Origin: Myxococcus landrumus
GTDB lineage: Bacteria; Myxococcota; Myxococcia; Myxococcales; Myxococcaceae
Direction of reading: 5' to 3'
DNA: 64,000 nucleotides
Assembly: GCF_017301635.1 (NCBI RefSeq)
Contig: NZ_CP071091.1
Span: 6,212,001 to 6,276,000 of the forward strand
Made by a program: the position numbers and the translations under genes. The notes below the pieces were generated by a model. It did no database searches. It saw only the letters and a program-made list of their open reading frames with translations, and was not told the DNA's origin. The stretch's first letter is position 1; every line of letters begins with the position of its first letter. Of this stretch, positions 31,703 through 40,056 are shown in pieces.

Positions 31703-33264
31703 TGCCGCTCCGGGGAGGGCGCCGAGGGCACGTGCACCGGCAACAACCCTCCGAAGGCCGCACAGGCCCGAGCACGGGACAGGTTCCACTCAGGCCACGT
31801 CATCTCCGGACAGGCCTCCACCGGGAGCGCGCTCTCCAGGTGGGGTGTCCCCGCGTACAACCGCATCAACTCCGGCACGGCATCCGCGGACAACGTGCGC
31901 AGCAACGCCGTGTCCACCCAACCCTTCGGCACCTGGCTGGACTCCACCTGGCTGTAGCGCACGATGAGCGCGTCGGGGTTGATGACATTCACGCCCATCA
32001 CCGCCACCAGCGCCGCGACGTGCGCGCCCATGGCGAAGCGCTCCGGCCTCCACCACAGCGTCACGCCCCGCCACACCAGCACCACCCCCAACAACACCAT
32101 GAAGACATGCGAGAAGATGCGCAGCCGCGTGTAACCAAAGACATCCTCGTACATCACCAGCCGCTTCATCGCCGAGGCCACGATGACCAACGTCAGCAAC
32201 ACCATGACGGAGGTCCCCATCAGGAAGAGCCAGCGCGCCGTGGGTGACTCGCGCCGGGCCCAGCGCGCCAGGCCCATCACCAGGCCCAACGTCATCACGG
32301 TGACGGCGAGCAGCTCGAAGAAGCCCCGCCGCGCGTACTCCGAATACGTGTACCCGGCCGCGGGTGACGTCGCCCCCTGGATGAACAGGTACTTCACCTG
32401 GAAGCTCGCGAAGGCGAGGAACAGCGCGTTGACGGCGAGGATGAGCACCAGGGCCTCGGTGAAGCCCAGCCACCGCTCGGAGGGCGCCTCCTCCGCGTCC
32501 CCCGCCTCGGACAACGAGCGCCGCCGCAGCGCGTGTCCCAGCAGGCCCGCCGCGGCGACCGCGCAGAGCAGCCACCCCAGCACGCTCCTCAGCGACTCCG
32601 CCACGAAGTCCCCGATGTCCACGTCGAACATCCGCTCCAGCGCGGCGGCGAAGGCCACGTCCGCGCCCCCGAGCAGCAGGCCGAACACCATCAACACCGG
32701 CAGCGCGAAGAGCAGGCCCCGCAGCACGGGCATCAGCAAGGGCATCCGCTTCCTCGGCGAGACCAGGTCCATGGCCTCTCCCGCCAGCACGCGCGGATAG
32801 GCCAGGCCCCTCCCCACGGAGGACAACACCACGAGGGGATAGCCGCCCATCCCCAACCGCTGCACCCGGCCGCCGCCCCAGAAGTGCATCAGCAACAACA
32901 TCAACCACGAGGCCGTCAGCACGTTCAGCGTCCGGAGCCACGGGCTGTCGCGCACCGCCACGAAGCCGGCGATGACCAGCACGGGCCCCAGGAGCCACGC
33001 ATTGGGCCGAGCCCGCTCCCAGGCCTCGCGCCCGCCCAGCGCCACCAGCGCGCCCAGCGTGGCCAGGATGACCAGGGGAAACGACACGCCCCAGCTCGCG
33101 CGGTCCAACAACACCTGCGCGAGCAGGCCCACCGCCACCGTGGCCCCCAGCATCCGCCGCGGGGCCTGGATGAAAGCCACGGGCCGGGCCGGGAACGCGA
33201 AATGGGGGCTGGGCGAAGACGGGGCTCGCGGCTCCCCGGGCGAGACAGTGGGTACTGGGTTCAT
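31699..33264 (-). CDS. DUF4173-like polytopic membrane protein
   Basis: An integral membrane protein of 521 residues with about 11-12 hydrophobic segments (for example GATVAVGLLAQVLL, FPLVILATLGALVAL, WLLGPVLVIAGFVAV, LLFALPVLMVFGLLLGG, ILAVNALFLAFASFQVKYLF, FFELLAVTVMTLGLVM). The block YTYSEYARRGFFELLAV is the signature of DUF4173/DUF4153 proteins, whose function is unknown. The chosen ATG at 33264 has an AGGTG-type site; 14 further upstream codons are possible. A C-terminal periplasmic or cytoplasmic tail of about 110 residues is soluble. It is convergent with the TonB-like gene and stands alone. Confidence 0.82.
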   Translation of the reverse strand: MNPVPTVSPGEPRAPSSPSPHFAFPARPVAFIQAPRRMLGATVAVGLLAQVLLDRASWGVSFPLVILATLGALVALGGREAWERARPNAWLLGPVLVIAGFVAVRDSPWLRTLNVLTASWLMLLLMHFWGGGRVQRLGMGGYPLVVLSSVGRGLAYPRVLAGEAMDLVSPRKRMPLLMPVLRGLLFALPVLMVFGLLLGGADVAFAAALERMFDVDIGDFVAESLRSVLGWLLCAVAAAGLLGHALRRRSLSEAGDAEEAPSERWLGFTEALVLILAVNALFLAFASFQVKYLFIQGATSPAAGYTYSEYARRGFFELLAVTVMTLGLVMGLARWARRESPTARWLFLMGTSVMVLLTLVIVASAMKRLVMYEDVFGYTRLRIFSHVFMVLLGVVLVWRGVTLWWRPERFAMGAHVAALVAVMGVNVINPDALIVRYSQVESSQVPKGWVDTALLRTLSADAVPELMRLYAGTPHLESALPVEACPEMTWPEWNLSRARACAAFGGLLPVHVPSAPSPERH

Positions 33265-33398
33265 TGCGGCGCACCTCGTTCGGACGACAGCTCGATTCGT
33301 CCGCAAGATGCGCCTTCAAGAGGCGATGGGGGGCCTGTCGGAGGCGAGCGGTCGGCGCACCTCCCTGACTGGTCCCCCACCGGGGTCGGACGGCGCCG

Positions 33399-33806
33399 CT
33401 ACCCGGCGCGCATCCACCCTTCGCGCTCCAGCAGCCCCGCGACGCGCGCGGCCACCTCGTCGCGAATGCGGTGCACCAGCGCCTCCGGTTTCCCCTGCGG
33501 GTCATCCAGGGGCCAATCCTCACGCTTGAGGCCCGACACGCTCGGGCACGCGTCCCCGCAGCCCAAGGTGATGAGCCATTGCGCGTCGCGCGCCATGTCT
33601 TCGGTGAGCCGCTGGGGTTTGACGTCGTTCAACTCCAACCCCATCTCACGCATCGCCGCCAGCACTTCCGGGTGCACACGCTCTCCGGGCTCGGTCCCCG
33701 CGGAGATGGCACAGGCCTTCTGAGGGTCCGCCAGCACGTTGAAGAACGCCGCCGCCATTTGCGAGCGGCCCGCGTTGCGCACGCAGGCGAAGATGACCTT
33801 GTTCAT
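33399..33806 (-). CDS. arsC: Arsenate reductase, low-molecular-weight phosphatase type
   Basis: Cytoplasmic reductase of 135 residues that converts arsenate to arsenite. The active-site loop CVRNAGRS (C8 to R14) fits CX5R(S) of low-molecular-weight tyrosine phosphatases. C83 and C87 in LGCGDACP provide the downstream redox cysteines, followed by SGLKREDWPLDDPQGKP as in thioredoxin-linked ArsC proteins. The ATG at 33806 has a GGGAGGAG ribosome site. No arsR, arsB or acr3 gene lies beside it, so the arsenic operon is incomplete here; efflux and repressor genes may be elsewhere. A protein tyrosine phosphatase role is possible but the GCGDAC block favours ArsC. Confidence 0.9.
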   Translation of the reverse strand: MNKVIFACVRNAGRSQMAAAFFNVLADPQKACAISAGTEPGERVHPEVLAAMREMGLELNDVKPQRLTEDMARDAQWLITLGCGDACPSVSGLKREDWPLDDPQGKPEALVHRIRDEVAARVAGLLEREGWMRAG

Positions 33807-34143
33807 CGGTACGACTCCTCCCATTCCTTCGTCATGTCGCGCCCCTCCCCCTGCGCGACCTCATTCATATCGGCGCCCCCTCACGAGGCGCCCCGCGCGA
33901 CGCTGACACATCCCGTGAAGGGATGCTCGCAAAGAGAGCGAAAAGGCCTCGGCCTGTCTGTATGGGTCCGGCAGCCCACATCCGCCTGCCCGGGGGTATC
34001 TGGGCACCCCGGCGCTGATGCGGGCGGTGTGGGTCCCCCGCTGCGCGCCCGAGGGCCGCGACGGGTCCGCCAGCGGACATGTCTGTGATTCCTTGGGAGC
34101 TCCAGGACTCCATGCCGGAGAATCCGAGCTCACCCGCGAGGCA
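33807..34143. other. Intergenic region upstream of arsC
   Basis: About 340 bases without a supported gene. It should hold the arsC promoter. A direct repeat GGCGCCCC occurs twice near 33874-33896. No ArsR-like palindrome, RNA gene or convincing small gene was seen. Confidence 0.4.
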
Positions 34144-34168
34144 GCCCCTGGCACGGTGCGCCAGGGGC
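34144..34168 (-). terminator. Terminator-like hairpin after the 34198-35061 gene
   Basis: Perfect 9-bp inverted repeat GCCCCTGGC (34144-34152) and GCCAGGGGC (34160-34168) with seven-base loop, 30 bases downstream of the minus-strand stop codon. No T-run follows. Confidence 0.55.
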
Positions 34169-34197
34169 CGTCCTCGATGCGACACAACGCGGCGGCG

Positions 34198-35061
34198 TCA
34201 GTCGCCAGACTCCGGGGTGTCCTCAATCTCCGGCATGACCATGCCCGAATCGCTCATCAGGAGGGCATCCAGGGCGGCGTTCTCCACTCCCTTGACGCGC
34301 TCCTCATGCTTCTTGAGCAGCGCCAGGTTGGCGGCGGCGGCCTTCTTCGACGCCTCCGACAGCGCCCCGTCCGCGCCGTTGTCGCCGTCCGACATGGAGT
34401 CGATGTTCTCCTGCAGGCCCGTGCGCATGGTCTTGTACCCCTCGCGCTCGTCGGCCGACAGGTTCGTGTCCTCCAGCTTCTTGTCCAGCTCCTTGATTTG
34501 CTTCTCCATCAACTCCACGGCCTTCGAGCGGCCCTGCTCCACCTGCGCGTTGAGGTCCGCCGCCATCGACGCATAGACGGTCTGGGTGATGGCCTGGAAC
34601 TCGTTGGGCGACATCTCGTGCTTCTTCAGGCCGTCGATGAACGCGGCGCGCACGTCCACCGTCAGGCTCGTGATGAGGTTGACGGCCTCCATCGTGCTGC
34701 TGAAGTCCGCCTTCGCCTTGCCGTCGCTGCCGTCGCCCCGGCCGTACTTCGCCTGGAAGACCTTGCCCTTCTCCTCGTAGACCTTGTACGCGGGAATCGC
34801 CGACTCGCGCACCGAGAGATAGGTCGTCAGCCGCGCCTCCTCGAGCGCGAGCACCTCGTTGTCGGCGGGCGCCTTGAAGGGGTAGGCCTTGTTCAGCTCG
34901 GCCATCTGCCCCGACTGCTTCTCGACCGCCTGGGCCGCCGCGATGGCGCCGCTGTCCTTCACCTTGCCGAACAGATACGCCCCGCCCGCGAACACCGCGA
35001 TGATGCCGCCCAGGATGATGACACCACAGCCGATACCCAGCCCAATGAGGACCTTCTTCAT
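34198..35061 (-). CDS. Membrane-anchored helical protein, function unknown
   Basis: A 287-residue protein with N-terminal membrane anchor (VLIGLGIGCGVIILGGIIAVFAGGAYLF, about 4-31) and a long charged alpha-helical exterior part. Stretches such as KAVELMEKQIKELDKKLEDTNLSADEREGYKTM and KKAAAANLALLKKHEERVKGVEN suggest coiled coil. A good GGAGGG ribosome site precedes the ATG. No known domain. The acidic tail ends ...TPESGD. It is followed by a hairpin and looks like a single-gene unit. A scaffold or stress-related envelope protein is possible, but nothing in the sequence shows it. Confidence 0.7.
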   Translation of the reverse strand: MKKVLIGLGIGCGVIILGGIIAVFAGGAYLFGKVKDSGAIAAAQAVEKQSGQMAELNKAYPFKAPADNEVLALEEARLTTYLSVRESAIPAYKVYEEKGKVFQAKYGRGDGSDGKAKADFSSTMEAVNLITSLTVDVRAAFIDGLKKHEMSPNEFQAITQTVYASMAADLNAQVEQGRSKAVELMEKQIKELDKKLEDTNLSADEREGYKTMRTGLQENIDSMSDGDNGADGALSEASKKAAAANLALLKKHEERVKGVENAALDALLMSDSGMVMPEIEDTPESGD

Positions 35062-35179
35062 TCACCCCTCCGAGGGAAGTAAGTCACGACCCCCGTGCTA
35101 GCCGGGCCCGCCCACGGGAGCAAGTGGCCCTTGCGAGCTTCCCGAGTCGCCGTGAATCCCGGAAACCGCGCGTCCTGCC

Positions 35180-37465
35180 CTACGGCCAGGAGTCAGGCCC
35201 TCGAGCCCCCGGTATGCCGAGCGCCTGGACCTTGAGTCTCCGAGGCAAGCGCACCACGAAGAGGGTGCCCTCCTGCTCGTCGGAGCGAACGCGCAGCCGT
35301 CCCCCGTGCGCGTCCACGATGTGCTTCACGATGAAGAGCCCCAGCCCCAGGCCGCGCCCGTCCTTGGGGTCCCTGCGCTCGGCGCGCTTCATGGGCTCGA
35401 ACAGGCGGGGCAGCAGCTCCGCGGGAATGGGGACGCCCATGTTGTGCACGCTGAGCGTCACCGCGTCGTGGGTGCCATGCGTGCGCACCAGCACCGGGCA
35501 CTCATTGGGGCTGTAGCTCAGGGCGTTGTTCACCAGGTTGGTGAGGACCTGCGCCAGCCGGTCCGGGTCCCACAGCCCCGCGCCATCGCCGCTGAACTCG
35601 AACTCCAGGCTCCGCTCGGGGTGGGCCAGCCGCACCTCGTCCAACACCTGCCGCGTCAGCTCGTGCAGGTCCAGGGGCTGGGGCTGCATGGGGATGCCGC
35701 CGCCCAGCCGGGCCTGGGTGAAGTCCAGCACGTCGCGCAGCATCCGCGTGGCCCGCTCCGCGCTGGAGAGGATGCGGTCGATGACCTTGCGCTGCCGCTC
35801 ATCCAGGTACTCGCGCCGCAGCAGCGTGGTGGAGGCCATGGTGATGGCGGACAGGGGGTTGCGCAGGTCATGGCCCACGATGCCAATCAGCAACTGCTCG
35901 AACTCCGCGCGCCGGCGGGCCTCCTCTTCCGCGGCCCTGCGCTCGGTGACGTCGTGCATGGCGCCCACCATGCGCAGGGCCTTGCCCGTGGGGTCGCACA
36001 CCACGTGGCCCCGGTCCTCGATGACGGCCCAGGTGCCGTCTCCGCGCCGGAAGCGGTACTCGTCATGCCATTGGCGCTCCCCCGAGCTGATGATGCGCTC
36101 CATCTCGAGGCCGACCCGCTCGCGGTCCTCGGGGTGGATGGAGCGTGTCCACCAGTCGATGTCCATCGCCGGCGCATCCACGGGCATCCGGAACTGTCGG
36201 GTCGCCAGCTCGCTCCACTCGATGTGGCCGGTGGCCAGCTCCCAGTCGTAGATGACATCGCGCGTGGCCAGCGTGGCCAGCCGGTAGCGCATCTCCGACT
36301 GGCGCAACACCTCCTCGGCGCGGCGGCGCTCGGTGATGTCCAGCGACACCCCCGACACGCTGACCACCCGCCCCGTCGCGTCCACCTGCGGGGAGACGTA
36401 GACCATGAACCAGGCGCCCTCCAGCTCCAGCTCCGTGGAGAACGACTCTCCGGCCAGCGCGCGGCGCGTGGTCTCGAGGATGTGCGGATGGTTCGGGTAC
36501 ATCTCGCGGAGGTCGCGCCCGAGGAAGTCGGTGGGCTGCTTGCCCATGGCGCGGACCCCACGGCCCTCGACCAGGGTGACGCGGCTCTCCGCGTCCGTCG
36601 TCCACAACACCACGGGCAGCGCGGTGATGATTCGGCGCAGGCGCTCACGGGCCTCGTCCCGCTCGCGCTGCACGCCTCTCGCCTGCGTCACGTCCGACGA
36701 GATGCCGCACACGGCCCGCGCGTGCCCCCCATCGCCCAACAGGGGGAACTTGAGCGACTGGTAGATGTGCCACTCGCCCTTCCACCACACGCGCTCGTCG
36801 GACTCCAACGGCTGCCCCGACAGGAGGACCCGCCGGTCATTGATGACGAACACCTCCGCCATCTCCCGGGGATACAGGTCCAGGTCCGTGCGACCAATCA
36901 CCTCCTCCCGGGTCATCCCGGTGACGTCCTCGTGGGCGCGGTTGACGAAGACATATCGGCCCAGCTCGTCCTTCACGTAGATGGCCGCGGGAGCGTGGTC
37001 CAGGATGTCCTGCATCTGCGCCTCGGTCGCGCGCAGCGTCCGCTCCCGCATCTGCGCATGCCGCGCCACCGCGTCGGCGATGCACACGTCGACGGCCCGG
37101 TTGAGCGCGCGCACCTGCGCGACGTCCAGCACCCAGCCCGACTCCTCGAGCACCTCGAAGAGCACGTCGCGCAAGAGCCCGTACTCGCGCACCACCGCCG
37201 CGATATCCGAGCCCACCGGGTGGACTCGCGCGCCGCGCAGGCTCGTTCCTGGGGCTTCGTCCCACTGGGGCACCGCGCTCAGCAGGCGCAAGAGGTCCAC
37301 CACCGCGTCCACCCACTCCAGCGAGCCGCTCGCCCGCTCCTGCCGCCCCAGCAGGCCATTGCCGCGCACCGTCCCCGCCCTCGCCTCCCAGCGCCGGGCG
37401 ATGTCCTCCCGGCGCGCGGTGAGCAGGTCCGACAGGGGGCCCGGGAGCGTGGAGCAGGGATTCAT
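35180..37465 (-). CDS. Multi-PAS sensor histidine kinase with RsbRD-like N-terminus
   Basis: Soluble sensor kinase of 761 residues. The N-terminal 150 residues (LSDLLTARREDIARRWEARAG..., then VVREYGLLRDVLFEVLE) resemble the RsbRD N-terminal domain. Three PAS/PAC modules follow at about 155-270 (APAAIYVKDELGRYVFVNRA), 280-400 and 405-525 (WSELATRQFRMP, then FRRGDGTWAVIEDRG). HisKA has GIVGHDLRNPLSAI with phospho-accepting H532; HATPase has NLVNNALSYSP, the G2 box GLGLGLFIVKHIV. It has no receiver domain or membrane segment, so it probably senses an internal signal and phosphorylates a separate regulator not encoded nearby. The start at 37465 has a GAGGAGG site; the frame is open for 276 more codons upstream, which is not coding. 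Confidence 0.92.
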   Translation of the reverse strand: MNPCSTLPGPLSDLLTARREDIARRWEARAGTVRGNGLLGRQERASGSLEWVDAVVDLLRLLSAVPQWDEAPGTSLRGARVHPVGSDIAAVVREYGLLRDVLFEVLEESGWVLDVAQVRALNRAVDVCIADAVARHAQMRERTLRATEAQMQDILDHAPAAIYVKDELGRYVFVNRAHEDVTGMTREEVIGRTDLDLYPREMAEVFVINDRRVLLSGQPLESDERVWWKGEWHIYQSLKFPLLGDGGHARAVCGISSDVTQARGVQRERDEARERLRRIITALPVVLWTTDAESRVTLVEGRGVRAMGKQPTDFLGRDLREMYPNHPHILETTRRALAGESFSTELELEGAWFMVYVSPQVDATGRVVSVSGVSLDITERRRAEEVLRQSEMRYRLATLATRDVIYDWELATGHIEWSELATRQFRMPVDAPAMDIDWWTRSIHPEDRERVGLEMERIISSGERQWHDEYRFRRGDGTWAVIEDRGHVVCDPTGKALRMVGAMHDVTERRAAEEEARRRAEFEQLLIGIVGHDLRNPLSAITMASTTLLRREYLDERQRKVIDRILSSAERATRMLRDVLDFTQARLGGGIPMQPQPLDLHELTRQVLDEVRLAHPERSLEFEFSGDGAGLWDPDRLAQVLTNLVNNALSYSPNECPVLVRTHGTHDAVTLSVHNMGVPIPAELLPRLFEPMKRAERRDPKDGRGLGLGLFIVKHIVDAHGGRLRVRSDEQEGTLFVVRLPRRLKVQALGIPGARGPDSWP

Positions 37466-37722
37466 GCGAGGTGCCTCCTCGCCCCGGACACACCAGCCAT
37501 GGACAGACAGCACCCGCTCCCTCGGGTGCTCGCCTCCCAGGGCTCGCCCTGCTCCCGCCGCGTCGTGGCGCGGACCGGGCTGGATGATTGGCGCGTAGGC
37601 ATGGCCGTCAGAATTGGAATATGGCGCTCGCGCCGTCCGGGCTCCCTGCCTCGCGGAGCCGCCTGGATGAAGCCTCGTCCGGAGAGCAGGCACGGGAGCG
37701 CATCCGTGAAGCCTCGCGCGCT

Positions 37723-38205
37723 TCATGAACACGGCACCGGTGAGCATGCGCCCCAAAGCCCCCGCCGCGCGCGGCGAGCCTGCGACTGCAGCGCTTGCAG
37801 CTCCGCCCGCCTGGAGGTCCCCGCCGGGGGCACGTGCAACACACACGCGAAGCCGCGCTCTATCAGGAGCGCGCTCACATCGTGGCCCTCCACGGAGACA
37901 TAGGCGAGCCGCCGGCCGAAGCGGTCCTCGCACGCCTCCGCGTCGACGAGCGTCACCTCGCGCCCCTCGACGAGGCTCCGGTTGAAGGCCAGCGCCTCCG
38001 GTCCGAAACACTCGTGCTTTCCGGCCGTGCTCTCCGGTGCATCCACCAGCACGTAGCGAACGCGCCCACCGCCTTCGAGGACGAGGGTGTCTCCATCGAT
38101 GACCTCCGCGACCCGCGCCTGGCGGGGGCCACAGGGAGAGACTGCGTCTTCGCCGCAAGCGCTGAGCAGTCCCATCCAGGCCAGGAGCGGAATCAGGGAG
38201 CGCAT
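37723..38205 (-). CDS. Thermonuclease-like lipoprotein (SNase fold)
   Basis: Staphylococcal-nuclease-like protein of 160 residues with a lipoprotein signal (WMGLLSAC, lipobox at about residue 17). The OB-fold nuclease motifs are VIDGDTLVLEGGGRVRYVLVDAPE (Asp, Arg and Asp/Glu of the first catalytic block) and DRFGRRLAYV (third catalytic Arg), so activity is likely. It would be a Ca2+-dependent nuclease exposed in the periplasm or on the surface. The start overlaps the end of the lamin-tail lipoprotein gene by 13 bases, so it is the last gene of a three-gene unit with the barrel candidate and that lipoprotein. Two extra Cys pairs suggest disulphides. Confidence 0.87.
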   Translation of the reverse strand: MRSLIPLLAWMGLLSACGEDAVSPCGPRQARVAEVIDGDTLVLEGGGRVRYVLVDAPESTAGKHECFGPEALAFNRSLVEGREVTLVDAEACEDRFGRRLAYVSVEGHDVSALLIERGFACVLHVPPAGTSRRAELQALQSQARRARRGLWGACSPVPCS

Positions 38206-40043
38206 GCGCGGTTCTCCAGGCCCGGCGTACCCCGGTCCCCCAGGCCATACCGTGCGCCCGAGGGAGACAGGCAGAAGCTCCCCGACACGTCATTGCGCCA
38301 CGGGTCGCTGCTCGCGGGGTCCACCTGCCAGGACACGCCGGGCGTCGCGGCGTGCGTCCAGGTGATGGTGTCCAGCACCTGTCCCTCCACGCCGAGCCGC
38401 AGCGAGCGCGAGCCCGCGGAGTTGGCCAGGTTGAAGTTGAACGTGGCCAGCACCGAGGGCAGGCCCCCGTTGAGCGAGGTGTCCGCCTGGCGCGCGAGGA
38501 CGCCTCGGCTCCCGGCCCGCAGGGACAGACAGAGCGCCGCGTCGAGCGTCGTGCTCGCGCCCCCCTCGTTCGTCAGGGTGACGCCATTGAGGTCCACCTC
38601 GCGCAGCGCGAGGACCTCCAGCCATTCACCCATGCCATCCGCCACGGCGGCGGGGTCGGCCATGAACTCCGTGAGCACCAGCGCTCCGACTCCCGGAGTC
38701 CGGACCGCGCGAGGTCGCCCTGTCACCCGGTCGATGCATGAAGCCCCCCCGCTCCCCGCATCGGGACCACCTCCATCACGAGTGCCACCCTCCGGCGTCC
38801 CCGCGTCGACGACACCCGCATCGCGCGAGCCTCCGTCGAAACCACCCCCATCGCGCACCCCGCCATCTGGCGAGTCAGTGCCCGCTTCACACGCGCGATT
38901 CACACGCCCTGGCGAGCCACGGTTTCCACGGACCCCATAGGACTCCGACGCACGACACCACGCGGCCGGTGAGTCATTGCCGGAGGCACTCGCCTCCCTC
39001 GGCGACACCTGAGTCGCCACGCCCTCCTCCGAGGCGCCATACGCAACGGCATCCACCAGCACCTCGCCCGCCTTCACCTGGACCACGCCTCCCGCGTTGC
39101 GCAGGTCCACGCCCAACGAGGCCACGGGCGTGGGCAGTCCACCGTTGAGGACCGCCTCCGTGCGCCGCGCCAGCACCGCGTACCCACCTGCTGGGAGCGA
39201 CAGGCAATGCGGCGCTTGAAGCTTCGCCACCGTGGTGTCCGAGCCGAGGCTCAACTCATTGAGGTCCACCGGCACCGTGGCCATGACCTCCACCCATTCG
39301 CCCAGCGTGTCGTCCCCGAGCGGATTGACCATCACCTCCGTGATGACCAACTCCCCCACACGAGGCCACTTCACGCTCCGGGGAGACACGGCCCCCATCG
39401 GGACACACGTCGCGACGCTCTCTCCCACGGACCCGCCATCCCCCGCGGAACACGGAGCATTCGCCGCGCCGGGACTCCCCTGGAACGTCCCACTCCCGCC
39501 GGAGGCCGAGGAGACATCACACCACCGCGACAGGTCGTCATTGCCAGCGGAGTCCGGCCACAGCCGCCCATCCAGGGCCCGCGCCAGTCCACTCCTCGCG
39601 GGCGCGGAGAGCGACACCTCATCAATCACCCGCGAGCCACACCGCAACCCCAGCTTGCCCGACGCATTCCCCAACGCGCCCAACGACTCGCCATACGACT
39701 GGTCCACGTGCGCGGGCAGGGGCCCGTCGCGGACATCCCCCAACACCAGATACTCCCCCGCCAGGACAGGCCGCGACCCAGAGAAGGAGAAGCCCTTCTC
39801 CTGCGAGCCGTCCGAGCGCGCCGCATAGAGCGTCAGCGACTCCAGCTCCACCGGCTTCGCGTGGGGATTGTGAAGCTCCACGTACTCCTGCCCCGTGTCG
39901 CTCCCCTCGGGGTCATTCAGGTACTCGGTGATGACCAGGTCCCCTGGCAACACGCCCGCACACGCCTCTTCCGCCCACTCGTCCGCGGGCACGCCACACG
40001 CACTCAAACCCAACACTCCCAACCACCATCCCCAACCCCTCAC
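38193..40043 (-). CDS. Lipoprotein with three lamin-tail domains
   Basis: Surface or periplasmic lipoprotein of about 616 residues. The signal is RGWGWWLGVLGLSAC, with Cys as lipid site. Three lamin-tail (LTD) Ig-like domains repeat: VITEYLNDPEGSDTGQEYVELHNP, VITEVMVNPLGDDTLGEWVEVMA and VLTEFMADPAAVADGMGEWLEVLA. They are joined by Gly/Asp/Ser linkers, the second (about residues 388-435, DGG-rich) being long and repetitive. The GTG at 40043 is chosen for its GGGGG site; 40055 (GTG) and 40076 (ATG) are alternatives. It begins within 14 bases of the barrel gene's stop. LTD proteins in bacteria often accompany nucleases and may bind DNA or envelope partners; here a thermonuclease gene overlaps downstream. 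Confidence 0.82.
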   Translation of the reverse strand: MRGWGWWLGVLGLSACGVPADEWAEEACAGVLPGDLVITEYLNDPEGSDTGQEYVELHNPHAKPVELESLTLYAARSDGSQEKGFSFSGSRPVLAGEYLVLGDVRDGPLPAHVDQSYGESLGALGNASGKLGLRCGSRVIDEVSLSAPARSGLARALDGRLWPDSAGNDDLSRWCDVSSASGGSGTFQGSPGAANAPCSAGDGGSVGESVATCVPMGAVSPRSVKWPRVGELVITEVMVNPLGDDTLGEWVEVMATVPVDLNELSLGSDTTVAKLQAPHCLSLPAGGYAVLARRTEAVLNGGLPTPVASLGVDLRNAGGVVQVKAGEVLVDAVAYGASEEGVATQVSPREASASGNDSPAAWCRASESYGVRGNRGSPGRVNRACEAGTDSPDGGVRDGGGFDGGSRDAGVVDAGTPEGGTRDGGGPDAGSGGASCIDRVTGRPRAVRTPGVGALVLTEFMADPAAVADGMGEWLEVLALREVDLNGVTLTNEGGASTTLDAALCLSLRAGSRGVLARQADTSLNGGLPSVLATFNFNLANSAGSRSLRLGVEGQVLDTITWTHAATPGVSWQVDPASSDPWRNDVSGSFCLSPSGARYGLGDRGTPGLENRACAP

Positions 40044-40056
40044 GTCGACCCCCACG

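Noticed and set aside
35306-37903. Long plus-strand open frame opposite the PAS histidine kinase
   Set aside because: Same kind of GC shadow, Arg/His/Leu-rich without motifs.
37466-38293. N-terminal extension of the PAS kinase frame upstream of 37465
   Set aside because: Crosses the thermonuclease gene, is Arg/Gly/Ala-rich, and the ATG at 37465 has an excellent ribosome site.
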